Shown here: positions 18,267 through 26,732 of the stretch, one piece after another | Position numbering within the stretch: the first letter of the stretch is position 1 | Layout: each line of letters starts with the position of its first letter | Assembly (NCBI RefSeq): GCF_013618625.1 | Contig: NZ_JABRWO010000018.1 | Span: forward strand, 1 to 64,000 | Origin: Bremerella alba | GTDB taxonomy: Bacteria; Planctomycetota; Planctomycetia; Pirellulales; Pirellulaceae | Reading direction: 5' to 3' | Length of the DNA stretch: 64,000 bases | The notes under the pieces: generated by a model | The model's database searches: none | What the model saw: only the letters and a program-made list of their open reading frames with translations | Told to the model about the DNA's origin: nothing | Position numbers and translations under genes: made by a program

Positions 18267-19265
18267 ATGCAATCTACTCCGTTATGGAAATTGTCGGTTT
18301 GTGCTGCTTTTGTTCTGCTGGGACTCCAGGCAGAACAAAAGGGGTTGGCACAAGAGGTACATCCTGTCAACGCCGAGCGAGTATCTGCAGGGGAGTATCA
18401 GATTCCCAACACTGAGGTCTTCGATCTGAAATCGAAGAGTGGAATAGGGTATCGCATCTTTGTGGCGAAGCCCGTTGGCGATCCGCCAGCTTCCGGTTTT
18501 CCCGTCCTATATGTGCTAGATGCCAACGGCTACTTTTCTTTGGCTGCGAGCTTGAATCGACTTGGTTCGCGGGGAGCGAATCGCGGGGGGATCGTTGTTG
18601 GAATTGGCTATCCGATTGATGGTCCGTTCGACATGCAGCGTCGTACATTCGATCTCACAACAAAAGCATCCGCCGAGAATCTGCCTCCGTCTCGAGGCGG
18701 AAGAGGTTGGCCGGAATCAGGTGGCGCCGATCTGTTTCTGGACTTTATTCAGAGTGAGCTCAAGCCGTTGATTGCCAAAAAGTATTCGGCAAACTCCTCT
18801 AATCAAGCCATTGTTGGTCATTCGTTTGGAGGTCTGTTCGTGATGCATGTGCTCTTTACGCGACCCGAAGCGTTCCAAAGCTATATCGCGATCAGCCCAA
18901 GTGGATGGTGGAACGATTATGCACTCCTTGCAGAGGAACAGGCTTTTACCACACAGGTTGATCGCTTGAGCTCCCCCGTTCAGCTGTTGATTGAAGTTGG
19001 TGAGTTGGAACTAAGTCAAGATGAAGGGCCCGCAGCTGCATTGGCTCCAACACCAGCGAGCAAGAGGTTTGGCACGACTTTGGATTTTGCTAATCGTCTC
19101 AGAGAACTGAAGGCCAAACAGTTGACGGTTAAGTACTTGGAGTTTGAGGGGGAAAACCATGGCACGGTCGTCCCACCGGCGATGATCGAGGCCTTGCAAT
19201 TTGCGTTTCCCCAGACACGTCGTGTCAGTCCACCTGCCCCGTCTGACAGTCCGCTAGAAAAGTGA
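18267..19265 (+). CDS. Secreted alpha/beta-hydrolase, Fes/IroE-like esterase
   Basis: About 332 residues with a signal peptide (SVCAAFVLLGLQAEQKGLAQ). It resembles the COG2819 esterase group: FPVLYVLDANGYF near the N-terminus, the nucleophile elbow GHSFGG (Ser), AISPSGWWND after it, and a C-terminal FEGENHGTVVP with the probable catalytic His. Family members hydrolyse siderophore trilactones (Fes, IroE, BesA) or other esters. Neighbouring PepSY, DUF2271 and DUF4198 genes support an iron-related role, inferred. Earlier starts at 18171 (TTG) and 18225 (ATG) are possible; 18267 gives the cleanest signal peptide. Its TGA overlaps the next frame's GTG. Confidence 0.78.
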   Translation: MQSTPLWKLSVCAAFVLLGLQAEQKGLAQEVHPVNAERVSAGEYQIPNTEVFDLKSKSGIGYRIFVAKPVGDPPASGFPVLYVLDANGYFSLAASLNRLGSRGANRGGIVVGIGYPIDGPFDMQRRTFDLTTKASAENLPPSRGGRGWPESGGADLFLDFIQSELKPLIAKKYSANSSNQAIVGHSFGGLFVMHVLFTRPEAFQSYIAISPSGWWNDYALLAEEQAFTTQVDRLSSPVQLLIEVGELELSQDEGPAAALAPTPASKRFGTTLDFANRLRELKAKQLTVKYLEFEGENHGTVVPPAMIEALQFAFPQTRRVSPPAPSDSPLEK

Positions 19266-19678
19266 TAGTTAAGAACACCGACAAGATGGTCGCCATCGAT
19301 CAAAACACCGGTGAAATGCTTCACAGCATGGGCCCTGATGAAGTGCCGCCGCTATATAAGGTGCGTCTGCTGACGGTTTTAATTCACATGGGGCAGATCT
19401 TTGGCATGCCAAAGAAGATCATTGCTCTGGTCACCAGCGTTGGCCTGATGGCGATGGTCGTCACCGGCATCTGGATGTGGTGGCAGCGCCGACCAAAAGG
19501 GCGGACGGGCTTTCCTCGCCGGCCAGTAGAGGGCTCGATGCCTCGGTGGGGATGGCTGTTGATTGCCGCATGCACCGTAATCTTACCAGTCGCAGGCGTG
19601 TCAATCTTAGTGATCCTTTTGATCGACTATGTTGGGAATCGTTTCACCAACGCTGGAACGTCTACGCAAACGGCCTGA
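19262..19678 (+). CDS. C-terminal fragment of a PepSY-associated membrane protein
   Basis: 138 residues from a GTG overlapping the esterase stop (GTGA); ATG at 19286 is an alternative. It matches only the last third of COG3182-type PepSY-TM proteins: a short VAIDQNTGEML strand, a LIHMGQIFGMP linker, a helix ending TGIWMWWQRRPKG, and a final membrane helix. The usual N-terminal helix and PepSY domains are missing, and an in-frame stop lies six codons upstream. It is probably a remnant left by a deletion, now coupled to the esterase; expression is possible because of the overlap. Full members are linked to ferric-siderophore reduction. Confidence 0.65.
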   Translation: MIVKNTDKMVAIDQNTGEMLHSMGPDEVPPLYKVRLLTVLIHMGQIFGMPKKIIALVTSVGLMAMVVTGIWMWWQRRPKGRTGFPRRPVEGSMPRWGWLLIAACTVILPVAGVSILVILLIDYVGNRFTNAGTSTQTA

Positions 19679-19725
19679 TGTTCTAAATGAACACCAGGCC
19701 GCATCTAAGTCAATTTTCCGATTGC

Positions 19726-20532
19726 CTACTGCGGAAGGACTTCAACAGTCGCTGCGTAGCTCAGACGCCGGTTCTGCGCTTGCGGGATTTGGGTGTTGCT
19801 ATCCTGGGCCGATGTTTCCAACCAGTACATGCCTGGCTCCTTCCACTCGACGGTGAATTCACCTTGGGCGTTGGTCGTTACGTGAACTTCTTCCTGAGCG
19901 TCCCGGTAACGGGTCCCCCCTTGAATGACTTCGACCTTCAGGCCAGCCATTGGCTTTCCATCCACCAAAAAGCGGAACGTCCCTTTCTCACCTGCGTACA
20001 GATCGTTCGGATGCGTTACGGGAACCAGTTCGATTCCCTTACCATCGGTGTCGAAGACCTTTTCGGTCGGTGCCCCATTGGTTACGAACGTTTCGACGCG
20101 TCCAACACTTTCGGAGACTTGCAGGTTTTTAGCATCAGCAGGAACTTCAGTGGCGAAGGTTTCCGGTGTGCCTCGCCAACGACGACGCTCACCGTTTTCT
20201 TCCCAGCTACCAAATAATCCGTGATTATTGACGGCAATCCGGTAGGTTCCTTCTTGCTTCAGTGGCACGTCGAACACGCTACGATAGCGTAAGGTGGCTT
20301 GGTTCTCCGCTTCCACGGTCGAACCGTCTGGTGCGGTGACCACTAGGTTGGTCAATCGAAGTGGAAAGTGGTTGAAGTAGAACAAGTCATTGGAAACCGC
20401 GGCATCGACTGTCACCAGCGGTTCCGCTCCGGAAAGGACGGTTTGCGATGGGAGCAACCAAACCTTATGGGCGAAGGCCGACAGCGGAAGGCAGACCAGC
20501 AGGGCGATCGCTGGAATGAAAGAACGAAGCAT
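19726..20532 (-). CDS. DUF4198 periplasmic protein
   Basis: 268 residues with a clear signal peptide ([22 protein letters not shown]). AHKVWLLPS at the mature N-terminus and the following beta-rich sequence are typical of DUF4198 (often called cobalt/nickel-transport-associated). A C-terminal Ig/transthyretin-like part ([19 protein letters not shown]) is present. The N-terminal His is a possible metal ligand. It is the last gene of the PepSY-DUF2271-DUF4198 set and has GGAG upstream of its ATG. Such sets usually accompany TonB-dependent iron uptake; no receptor is seen here. Confidence 0.85.
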   Translation of the reverse strand: MLRSFIPAIALLVCLPLSAFAHKVWLLPSQTVLSGAEPLVTVDAAVSNDLFYFNHFPLRLTNLVVTAPDGSTVEAENQATLRYRSVFDVPLKQEGTYRIAVNNHGLFGSWEENGERRRWRGTPETFATEVPADAKNLQVSESVGRVETFVTNGAPTEKVFDTDGKGIELVPVTHPNDLYAGEKGTFRFLVDGKPMAGLKVEVIQGGTRYRDAQEEVHVTTNAQGEFTVEWKEPGMYWLETSAQDSNTQIPQAQNRRLSYAATVEVLPQ

Positions 20533-20613
20533 GAGAATATCTCCTGAAAGGGAAAGTAAGTGTTGAATAGAAGTTAAGGTGATTGATCGTTGTTCAAGGT
20601 GCTTTTCGCATGA

Positions 20614-21144
20614 CTACGGTTTGAGTGTCAACGAAACCTTGCCGAGCTCTTCCTTACCACGCACTTCTTCTTTAAAAGGTTTGTCCTTAGGCCAGCTGAA
20701 CGGAATCTCAAGTAATTCGCGGCCTCCGACTTCCCGAGCGGCTTCGACAATGAGCGTGTATTTGCCGGGTTTCAAAGTAGAAAGCTGCTTGTCCGAGTGG
20801 GAAAACTCTAACTCGTGCGTACCAGCCGGCCGCGTCGCTCCGCTGACTCCATCAACTGGAAGGTCAAGACTTCGACCTGTTCTTCGCCACCACTGACGTA
20901 GATCCGGCAGCCACTTCGTGCCGACTTCATCGCCAGCAGAATCCTGTTGGTACCAGACGGCCAGATTAGAGACGACTTTGCGATTTCCGTCTTGAACCCA
21001 GACCGCGATGTAAGGGCGGTGGTATTCTGAGACATTCAGCCGGGGGATCTCGACACGTACCTCCATCTCAGCCGCTGTTGCCCGATGAACAACAGGCAAT
21101 ACAAAGCATAATGTCACAAGGGCAAGGGGCAGTTTGCTCAGCAT
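20614..21144 (-). CDS. DUF2271 periplasmic protein
   Basis: 176 residues with a signal peptide ([19 protein letters not shown]). It has the DUF2271 features [23 protein letters not shown], then [11 protein letters not shown] and the late [24 protein letters not shown]. Function uncharacterised; the family travels with PepSY proteins in iron/siderophore loci. AGGAG precedes the ATG. It follows the PepSY gene by 35 bases and precedes DUF4198 by 81. Confidence 0.85.
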   Translation of the reverse strand: MLSKLPLALVTLCFVLPVVHRATAAEMEVRVEIPRLNVSEYHRPYIAVWVQDGNRKVVSNLAVWYQQDSAGDEVGTKWLPDLRQWWRRTGRSLDLPVDGVSGATRPAGTHELEFSHSDKQLSTLKPGKYTLIVEAAREVGGRELLEIPFSWPKDKPFKEEVRGKEELGKVSLTLKP

Positions 21145-21179
21145 AGAAAATAAGCTCCTGAAGGAGATTTGAGGCTTCT

Positions 21180-21845
21180 TTAGTGGATAAACAGCATCGC
21201 CAAAAGCAATGGTAAGATCAGACCGAGAGTCACCAGTGGCCAGGTCATTCGACGGTGACGAGCGTGGAAATACAGCAAAAACAAGCCGGTAATGCAGAAG
21301 ATCAGTGTGGCGACCGCGAACAAATCAATAAACCACTTCCAGGCAGTTCCCGTGTTGCGTCCCTTGTGCAAATCGTTGAAATAAGAGACCCAACCGCGAT
21401 TGGTGTGTTCGTATTCGACGAAACCACTGGTTCGATCGATCGCGAGCCAAGCATCTGAACCGGGGCCTTGCATCGACAGATAGATCTCTTCGTCCGACCA
21501 TTCCGCAGTTCGCGAGCCAATCGATTTCCCGAATTGAGCACTGAGCCAACCTGCCAATTCAGGAGGAAGCGGAGCGTTGCCATCGATCGAAAGCTCACTA
21601 AGCGACGTGAGCATGTCAGGTGGTATCTCGGCAGAAAGCGTTCTGACTACCGGCTCGACGGTTATCTCACTGGGGTGATTTAAAGTAATCCCAGTTATGG
21701 TGAACAGCAGCATTCCCATCAAGCAAAGGGCGGAACTGATCCAGTGCCATTGGATCATGGTACGCATCCAGTATGCCCGGCGTTTTTTATCGCGAACGGG
21801 CTGCGCGGTGGCCCCAGATATGTCGGACGACTTTACTTCTGCCAA
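21180..21845 (-). CDS. PepSY-associated TM-helix protein
   Basis: 221 residues with a TTG start. The N-terminal helix follows an [15 protein letters not shown] motif, a periplasmic PepSY-like segment lies at about 65-160, and two C-terminal helices follow ([19 protein letters not shown] and [17 protein letters not shown]). The [11 protein letters not shown] segment is typical of these small PepSY_TM proteins. They are thought to help ferric-siderophore reduction or electron transfer at the inner membrane. First gene of the set; a TGAGA/TCTCA dyad lies 26 bases upstream. Confidence 0.82.
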   Translation of the reverse strand: MAEVKSSDISGATAQPVRDKKRRAYWMRTMIQWHWISSALCLMGMLLFTITGITLNHPSEITVEPVVRTLSAEIPPDMLTSLSELSIDGNAPLPPELAGWLSAQFGKSIGSRTAEWSDEEIYLSMQGPGSDAWLAIDRTSGFVEYEHTNRGWVSYFNDLHKGRNTGTAWKWFIDLFAVATLIFCITGLFLLYFHARHRRMTWPLVTLGLILPLLLAMLFIH

Positions 21846-21870
21846 GGTAGGATCTCGGAGTGAAGGCGGG

Positions 21871-21885
21871 TGAGACAGTATCTCA
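21871..21885. promoter_or_regulatory. TGAGA-N5-TCTCA dyad, candidate Fur-type operator
   Basis: A 15-base inverted repeat (arms 21871-21875 and 21881-21885) just upstream of the PepSY-DUF2271-DUF4198 set. The half-sites agree with the outer parts of TGAGAATnATTCTCA-type Fur boxes, the centre does not. Iron-type context makes Fur a reasonable but unproven reader. Confidence 0.35.
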
Positions 21886-22351
21886 ATAACGTCTATTTAG
21901 CGAGTCTATCCCCTTCGCACGCAATTAGCAAGCAGAGTAACTAAATCGAAAGAAGCGGTTCTTAAGCCGAGTAGCCACAGTCAGCGATATATATCATTAA
22001 CTGGCTAACGACTGCCTTGCGAGTTAATTCGATGCCCGATATCTTAAAGGGAAATAGATCGCGTTTCTCATAGCGACTGCCAAGCCATATCTACCAGCTA
22101 GGCATAGCCATTAGGCAATTTCTGAACAGGCGTTTCGGATAACTTTTGTCACGAAACATTCCGCTTCAGTCGCTGCCGTGATTCCCCCAATCGCCGAATT
22201 TGGGCCTCACGAACTCCCTTTTTACTCGCCAGGAAGATGCATCTCGAAAGCCGCGTCATTGATTCTTTGATTTGAATCATAGCGGCAATCACGCAGATGT
22301 GATTTCTTCCAAGCAGCTCCACCGAAATCCTGATTGATCGAAGGACGACGT
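21886..22351. other. Intergenic region between divergent units
   Basis: About 465 bases with no supportable gene. It must carry the promoter for the first ABC pair. No clear -10/-35 pair or repeat stood out. Confidence 0.35.
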
Positions 22352-23155
22352 ATGTCTAGCGAGAAGATATCCCAGGACGAAGCGATTCAAACAACTCCGT
22401 TGCGTGTCGATGACCTCGTCAAGACATTCCACCAAGGAACGAACTTGGTGAAGGCCTTGAACGGCGTTTCGCTCTCTGTTTCAAAAGGCGAGTTCACTGC
22501 CATCATGGGCCCTAGCGGCTGTGGCAAGAGCACACTGCTGCACGTCATGGCAGGTCTAACTCGACCTGAATCAGGTGCGGTTTGGGTGGAAGGAGAAAAA
22601 CTGTCGAGCTTGTCTGACGCCAGGCTGACGGATTTTCGGCGTCGACGAATCGGACTGGTCTTCCAGCAGTTCAACTTGGTGGCAGCGTTGACCGCGCTGG
22701 AGAATGTGATGCTTCCTCTCATGGCAGAAGGGGGAAGGGGAACTGCGGGAGCGAAGGATAGAGCCAAGCAATTGCTCGATCGCCTGGGTCTTGGCGACCG
22801 TTTCGGGCATCGCCCCGACGCCATGAGTGGTGGCGAGCAACAGAGAGTGGCGATCGCTCGAGCCCTGGTTGCGGATCCGGCGATTATCCTGGCGGACGAA
22901 CCAACAGGAAGTCTTGACTCGGGCAACGGCAACGCGATCTGTTCTCTGCTGAAGGAGCTGAATCAAGAGGAAGGACGAAGCATTGTCATGGTAACGCATG
23001 AGCCTGCCGTTGCGGCTTGGGCCGGTCGGGTTGTCGTGATGAAAGATGGTGTTGTTTGTTCCGATTGGCATGCTGAACAGTTCCCCGATGCCCAATCGTT
23101 AGCGATTCGGTATCAAGAAATTGTCTCCGGCCAAGCCGCGGTAGGTGCTGTATGA
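22352..23155 (+). CDS. ABC transporter ATPase (LolD/MacB type), first pair
   Basis: 267 residues. Walker A GPSGCGKST, Q-loop FQQFNLV, signature [15 protein letters not shown], Walker B ILADEPTG and switch VTHEP are all intact. This is the LolD/FtsE/MacB ATPase type, which powers FtsX-like mechanotransmission permeases rather than classical importers. The start is ATG 22352 with GAAGGA upstream; a TTG 18 bases earlier is less likely. It overlaps its permease by 4 bases (ATGA). Confidence 0.9.
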   Translation: MSSEKISQDEAIQTTPLRVDDLVKTFHQGTNLVKALNGVSLSVSKGEFTAIMGPSGCGKSTLLHVMAGLTRPESGAVWVEGEKLSSLSDARLTDFRRRRIGLVFQQFNLVAALTALENVMLPLMAEGGRGTAGAKDRAKQLLDRLGLGDRFGHRPDAMSGGEQQRVAIARALVADPAIILADEPTGSLDSGNGNAICSLLKELNQEEGRSIVMVTHEPAVAAWAGRVVVMKDGVVCSDWHAEQFPDAQSLAIRYQEIVSGQAAVGAV

Positions 23156-25935
23156 ATCTGACATGGAAATTATTTCTCGCCCACGCGAGACAGCAAAAGG
23201 TTCGCTTTCTTCTAACTGCCATGGCAATGATCTCTGCAATTGGGGTCGTTTTGTGGGTAGTCTCCGCCTATGAGGCGATCGCTTCGCAATTCGACGAACA
23301 GACAGAAGACTTTGCGGGGAATTACACAACGTTCGTTGTGCCGAAAGATGCGGATCAGAGGATTTCGCAAGAGATAATCTCCGCCGTGTCGAACCATCCG
23401 GCCGTAGAGTCGGCTAATCCGGTAATCCAGTTCAAAATGATGTTCCGTCGCGCCGATCCATTACCAGATGGGGGTTCCTCACCGCGACGATTCTGGCCAA
23501 GTGTTGTAGGTACCAATTCCACCGGCTCCCGCTATCCACTTTTGGATGGAAGATGGCTTGATCCGAATACCGAGACCGAGACCGTCGTTAGCAGCGGCGT
23601 CGCGGACGCGCTTTCGTTGAAACCGGGTGACGCAATTCAATTTCGCACGGAAAGTGAAGAAGTCGTCAAGCTGAATGTGGTTGGCATCGTCCAGCAACCT
23701 GAAGCTGAAGTTGAGTTCGCGATGACGCGGACAAAAGGTGGAGCTCCTGGAGGTGTTAATCGTGGGCCGGCGTCGCTGGCAGCCTACGTGCCCAGACAAT
23801 TGGTTTCCCGGCTAGTCGGCGTTGCAGATACTGCGAATTTATTGGAGGTTCGATTGAAGCCTTCCAAGAAAGCGGACGTGTTAGAGGAAACGATTGCTTC
23901 GGCCAGCCCGGCGGTGGAACTCCTTCGAACGGAGGATATCCGCTCGAAGATTTCGTCTGGATTTGAAGCAGAAGGGGCACGGAAGCAAGCGTATTTCGTC
24001 ACGGCACTATCGATCCTAGCCTCGGCGTTCATTATCTTCACGACTCTTAGCATGGGGGTCAATGAACGCGCTCGACAAATGGCCGTGCTTCGCGCGGTGG
24101 GGCTTCGTCGCTCGCAAGTTGCTTGGCTCGTGTTGGCCGAAGCCCTGGTTCTGGCCATGTTTGGCTGGGTCGGAGGCATGGCCGGTGGTTGGTTCTTGCT
24201 GCAGATACTTGCCAATGCCACTCCGGATTTGTTCCCAAACGGTATCCAATTGGGAATGGCGAGCGTACTGTTGACGGGGCTCTGTTCATTTCTCGGCGCG
24301 CTTTTGGCCTCGGTGTTTCCCATTTGGAAGGCAACCCGCATTAGTCCCTTGGAAGCGATGGCTCCAACACCGATCCGTCCCAAGAACAGTCGGTGGTATG
24401 TTGGTGCCACGCTAGTCAGCTTGCTGTTGATTGCCGTCAATCCCGTGCTGGTCTATGCGGTATCCATGCCCGAACGGCTTCGATTCGTCTTGATTCTGTT
24501 ACTGGGCGCACCGGCGACTATCCTGGGTTTTGCACTACTGGCTCCGCTCGTTGTACTTGGTGTCGAACGGCTTTGTAGTCCACTGATCGCCGTGACAATG
24601 CGGCTTCAACTAGGACTGGTCAAAAGCCAGCTGAGTACCAACATGTGGCGGACCACGGGAATTACGGCCTCGTTAATGCTGGGGCTGGGGCTTTATACGG
24701 CAACACAGGTGTGGGGCCATTCCATGCTCGGAGGGTTTCTGCCGGGACGTTGGACGCCAGACACGATTGTCAAGTTCGCCAACGGTCTACCGATCGAACA
24801 GTTTAAGCAGATCGCCCAGGTGAACGGAGTTAATCCCGAGCGTTGTATAAAAATTGCCGTCGAACAAACCAAACTCGTCGGCGATCCGCTCAAAGCGGCG
24901 GAACGAGATTCGGCCGTTCGACAAGACAACGTCTCCCTGATCGGGATCGATTGCGAAAAGGCTTTTTCCGGAAGCGATCCTCTGTTTCACCTTACGTTCC
25001 TGCAAGGCGACCAAGAGGAAGCACTCGCGAAACTAAAAGAGGGGCGTTATTGCTTGGTGCCGGATACGTTTGATCGTCTCGCTGGGCTGAAGGTAGGCGA
25101 TCGGATCACGATGATTCCTCCTAATCGCCCTAAAGATCCGGTCGAATACACAATCGCCGGCATCGTTTCTATGCCTGGTTCCAACTGGATCACGAAAACC
25201 ACGGGGCTTCGACGCCATTTCGTACGAACTGCAGGGATTGTTTTCGCTCCGGAAACCGAAGTTCGAGAAGACTTTGCCTTACCGGTACTCGAGTATCTCT
25301 GGCTGGATCCTGAATCGGACGTGACGGGCGAGCAATTGCAGAAGAACCTCATGTCGCTAGTTGCCGCAGGACCATCCGTCCAGGCTGAAGCACGTGAACC
25401 AGGAGGCATCGGGCCAGGACGCCGCGTCGGAGGCTTAGGACGCGATGAATTGCAGGTTACATCGCTGGAAGATGTTCGCAAAAGCATGCGGGGTCGTGGA
25501 GGCGCTGCAATTGCGGCAATGGGTTGGCTTCCGCTGATCACGCTTCTCGTGGTGTCGTTGGGAATTGTGAATACGATGGCGGCGTCGGTTCGCGCACGAC
25601 GCTGGGAATTTGGCATCCTGCGAGCCGTTGGTTTACGACGCTTCGGTTTGGTCAAGCTTATCGTTTCAGAAGCGATCATGATCGGGCTGGTTGCCAGCGG
25701 TCTAAGCTTAGCATTTGGGATACTGACCGGATGGACCTGTCTGGGATTAGTCCGGTATGTCAGTAATCAATGGTTCGAGGGCGTTAGCACGCCGTTGGTT
25801 GTGCCGTGGTCCTCGCTTGTGTTTGGTTATGTTCTCACTTTTGTTCTTTGCTTTTTAGCGGCGATCTGGCCAGCGATCACATCAGGCAGGTCAGAACCTC
25901 TGTCGTTATTGCAGTCTGGTCGCGCATCTACATAG
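23152..25935 (+). CDS. FtsX-type ABC permease, first pair
   Basis: 927 residues. An N-terminal helix (MAMISAIGVVLWVVSAYEA) is followed by a MacB_PCD-like periplasmic domain to about 275, then an FtsX core with TLSMGVNERARQMAVLRAVGLRR. Central helices (about 405-520), a second large periplasmic domain and a C-terminal FtsX core with RARRWEFGILRAVGLRR follow. The double architecture suggests about ten membrane segments. Such transporters extract lipids or lipoproteins or export peptides; no HlyD-type adaptor is nearby. It ends in SLLQSGRAST, and the next ATPase starts 32 bases later. Confidence 0.88.
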   Translation: MNLTWKLFLAHARQQKVRFLLTAMAMISAIGVVLWVVSAYEAIASQFDEQTEDFAGNYTTFVVPKDADQRISQEIISAVSNHPAVESANPVIQFKMMFRRADPLPDGGSSPRRFWPSVVGTNSTGSRYPLLDGRWLDPNTETETVVSSGVADALSLKPGDAIQFRTESEEVVKLNVVGIVQQPEAEVEFAMTRTKGGAPGGVNRGPASLAAYVPRQLVSRLVGVADTANLLEVRLKPSKKADVLEETIASASPAVELLRTEDIRSKISSGFEAEGARKQAYFVTALSILASAFIIFTTLSMGVNERARQMAVLRAVGLRRSQVAWLVLAEALVLAMFGWVGGMAGGWFLLQILANATPDLFPNGIQLGMASVLLTGLCSFLGALLASVFPIWKATRISPLEAMAPTPIRPKNSRWYVGATLVSLLLIAVNPVLVYAVSMPERLRFVLILLLGAPATILGFALLAPLVVLGVERLCSPLIAVTMRLQLGLVKSQLSTNMWRTTGITASLMLGLGLYTATQVWGHSMLGGFLPGRWTPDTIVKFANGLPIEQFKQIAQVNGVNPERCIKIAVEQTKLVGDPLKAAERDSAVRQDNVSLIGIDCEKAFSGSDPLFHLTFLQGDQEEALAKLKEGRYCLVPDTFDRLAGLKVGDRITMIPPNRPKDPVEYTIAGIVSMPGSNWITKTTGLRRHFVRTAGIVFAPETEVREDFALPVLEYLWLDPESDVTGEQLQKNLMSLVAAGPSVQAEAREPGGIGPGRRVGGLGRDELQVTSLEDVRKSMRGRGGAAIAAMGWLPLITLLVVSLGIVNTMAASVRARRWEFGILRAVGLRRFGLVKLIVSEAIMIGLVASGLSLAFGILTGWTCLGLVRYVSNQWFEGVSTPLVVPWSSLVFGYVLTFVLCFLAAIWPAITSGRSEPLSLLQSGRAST

Positions 25936-25967
25936 AACGACAACCATCTTATTTGGAAAGTACTCTG

Positions 25968-26732
25968 ATGAATTTCTCTTCTCAGACGTCTCCACCGTTG
26001 GTGGTTGAGAGAGTCGTTAAGAAATTTAGGCGTGCCCAGACAGTCGTCACTGCGTTGAGCGGTGTCGACCTAACGGTTCGTGCAGGCGAGTTCATGGTCA
26101 TCATGGGTGCTTCCGGATCAGGTAAGAGCACCTTACTGCACGCCATGGCGGGTTTGACCGATGTGGACGAAGGGAAAGTGCTTGTCAATGGTCAGGATCT
26201 TTCTCCGCTCAGCGATGTTCAATTGACTAAATTTCGCGGAAAAGAAATTGGGCTGGTATTCCAGGCTTTTAACCTGATTCCAAGTTTGAGCGCGGAAGAG
26301 AACATTCGACTGCCTGCTCCTGCCGGTAGCGATCTTGCCGAGCGTGTCGTTCAGCTACTTCAGCGGCTTAACCTCCAAGGCAGGAGACTTCATAAGCCTG
26401 GCGCATTATCAGGCGGAGAGCAACAACGCGTTGCCATCGCCAGAGCTTTGATCTGTGATCCGGCAATTGTTCTGGCGGACGAACCAACGGGAAGCCTCGA
26501 CTATGACGCAGGACAGCATATTTGCCAACTGCTGCAGGAGTTGGCAAGGGACCATGGGCGTACCATTATCGCGGTTACTCACGAGCCGAATGTTGCTATG
26601 TGGGCGGATCGGGTAGTCGTAATGCGGGACGGGAGGAACGTCGACGAATTCAATCCTGACGGCTCTCGTGACCCGCAGAAGGTGGCCATTCAGTACCAAG
26701 GTTTGTTGCGTCGTCCGATGGAGTCCGTTTGA
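25968..26732 (+). CDS. ABC transporter ATPase (LolD/MacB type), second pair
   Basis: 254 residues from the ATG at 25968, with GGAAAG upstream. Walker [18 protein letters not shown], signature [15 protein letters not shown], Walker B LADEPTG and VTHEP are intact. It is clearly related to the first ATPase, including the end region with YQ(E/G)-type residues, and probably arose by duplication of the pair. Its TGA shares an A with the next ATG (TGATG). Confidence 0.9.
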   Translation: MNFSSQTSPPLVVERVVKKFRRAQTVVTALSGVDLTVRAGEFMVIMGASGSGKSTLLHAMAGLTDVDEGKVLVNGQDLSPLSDVQLTKFRGKEIGLVFQAFNLIPSLSAEENIRLPAPAGSDLAERVVQLLQRLNLQGRRLHKPGALSGGEQQRVAIARALICDPAIVLADEPTGSLDYDAGQHICQLLQELARDHGRTIIAVTHEPNVAMWADRVVVMRDGRNVDEFNPDGSRDPQKVAIQYQGLLRRPMESV

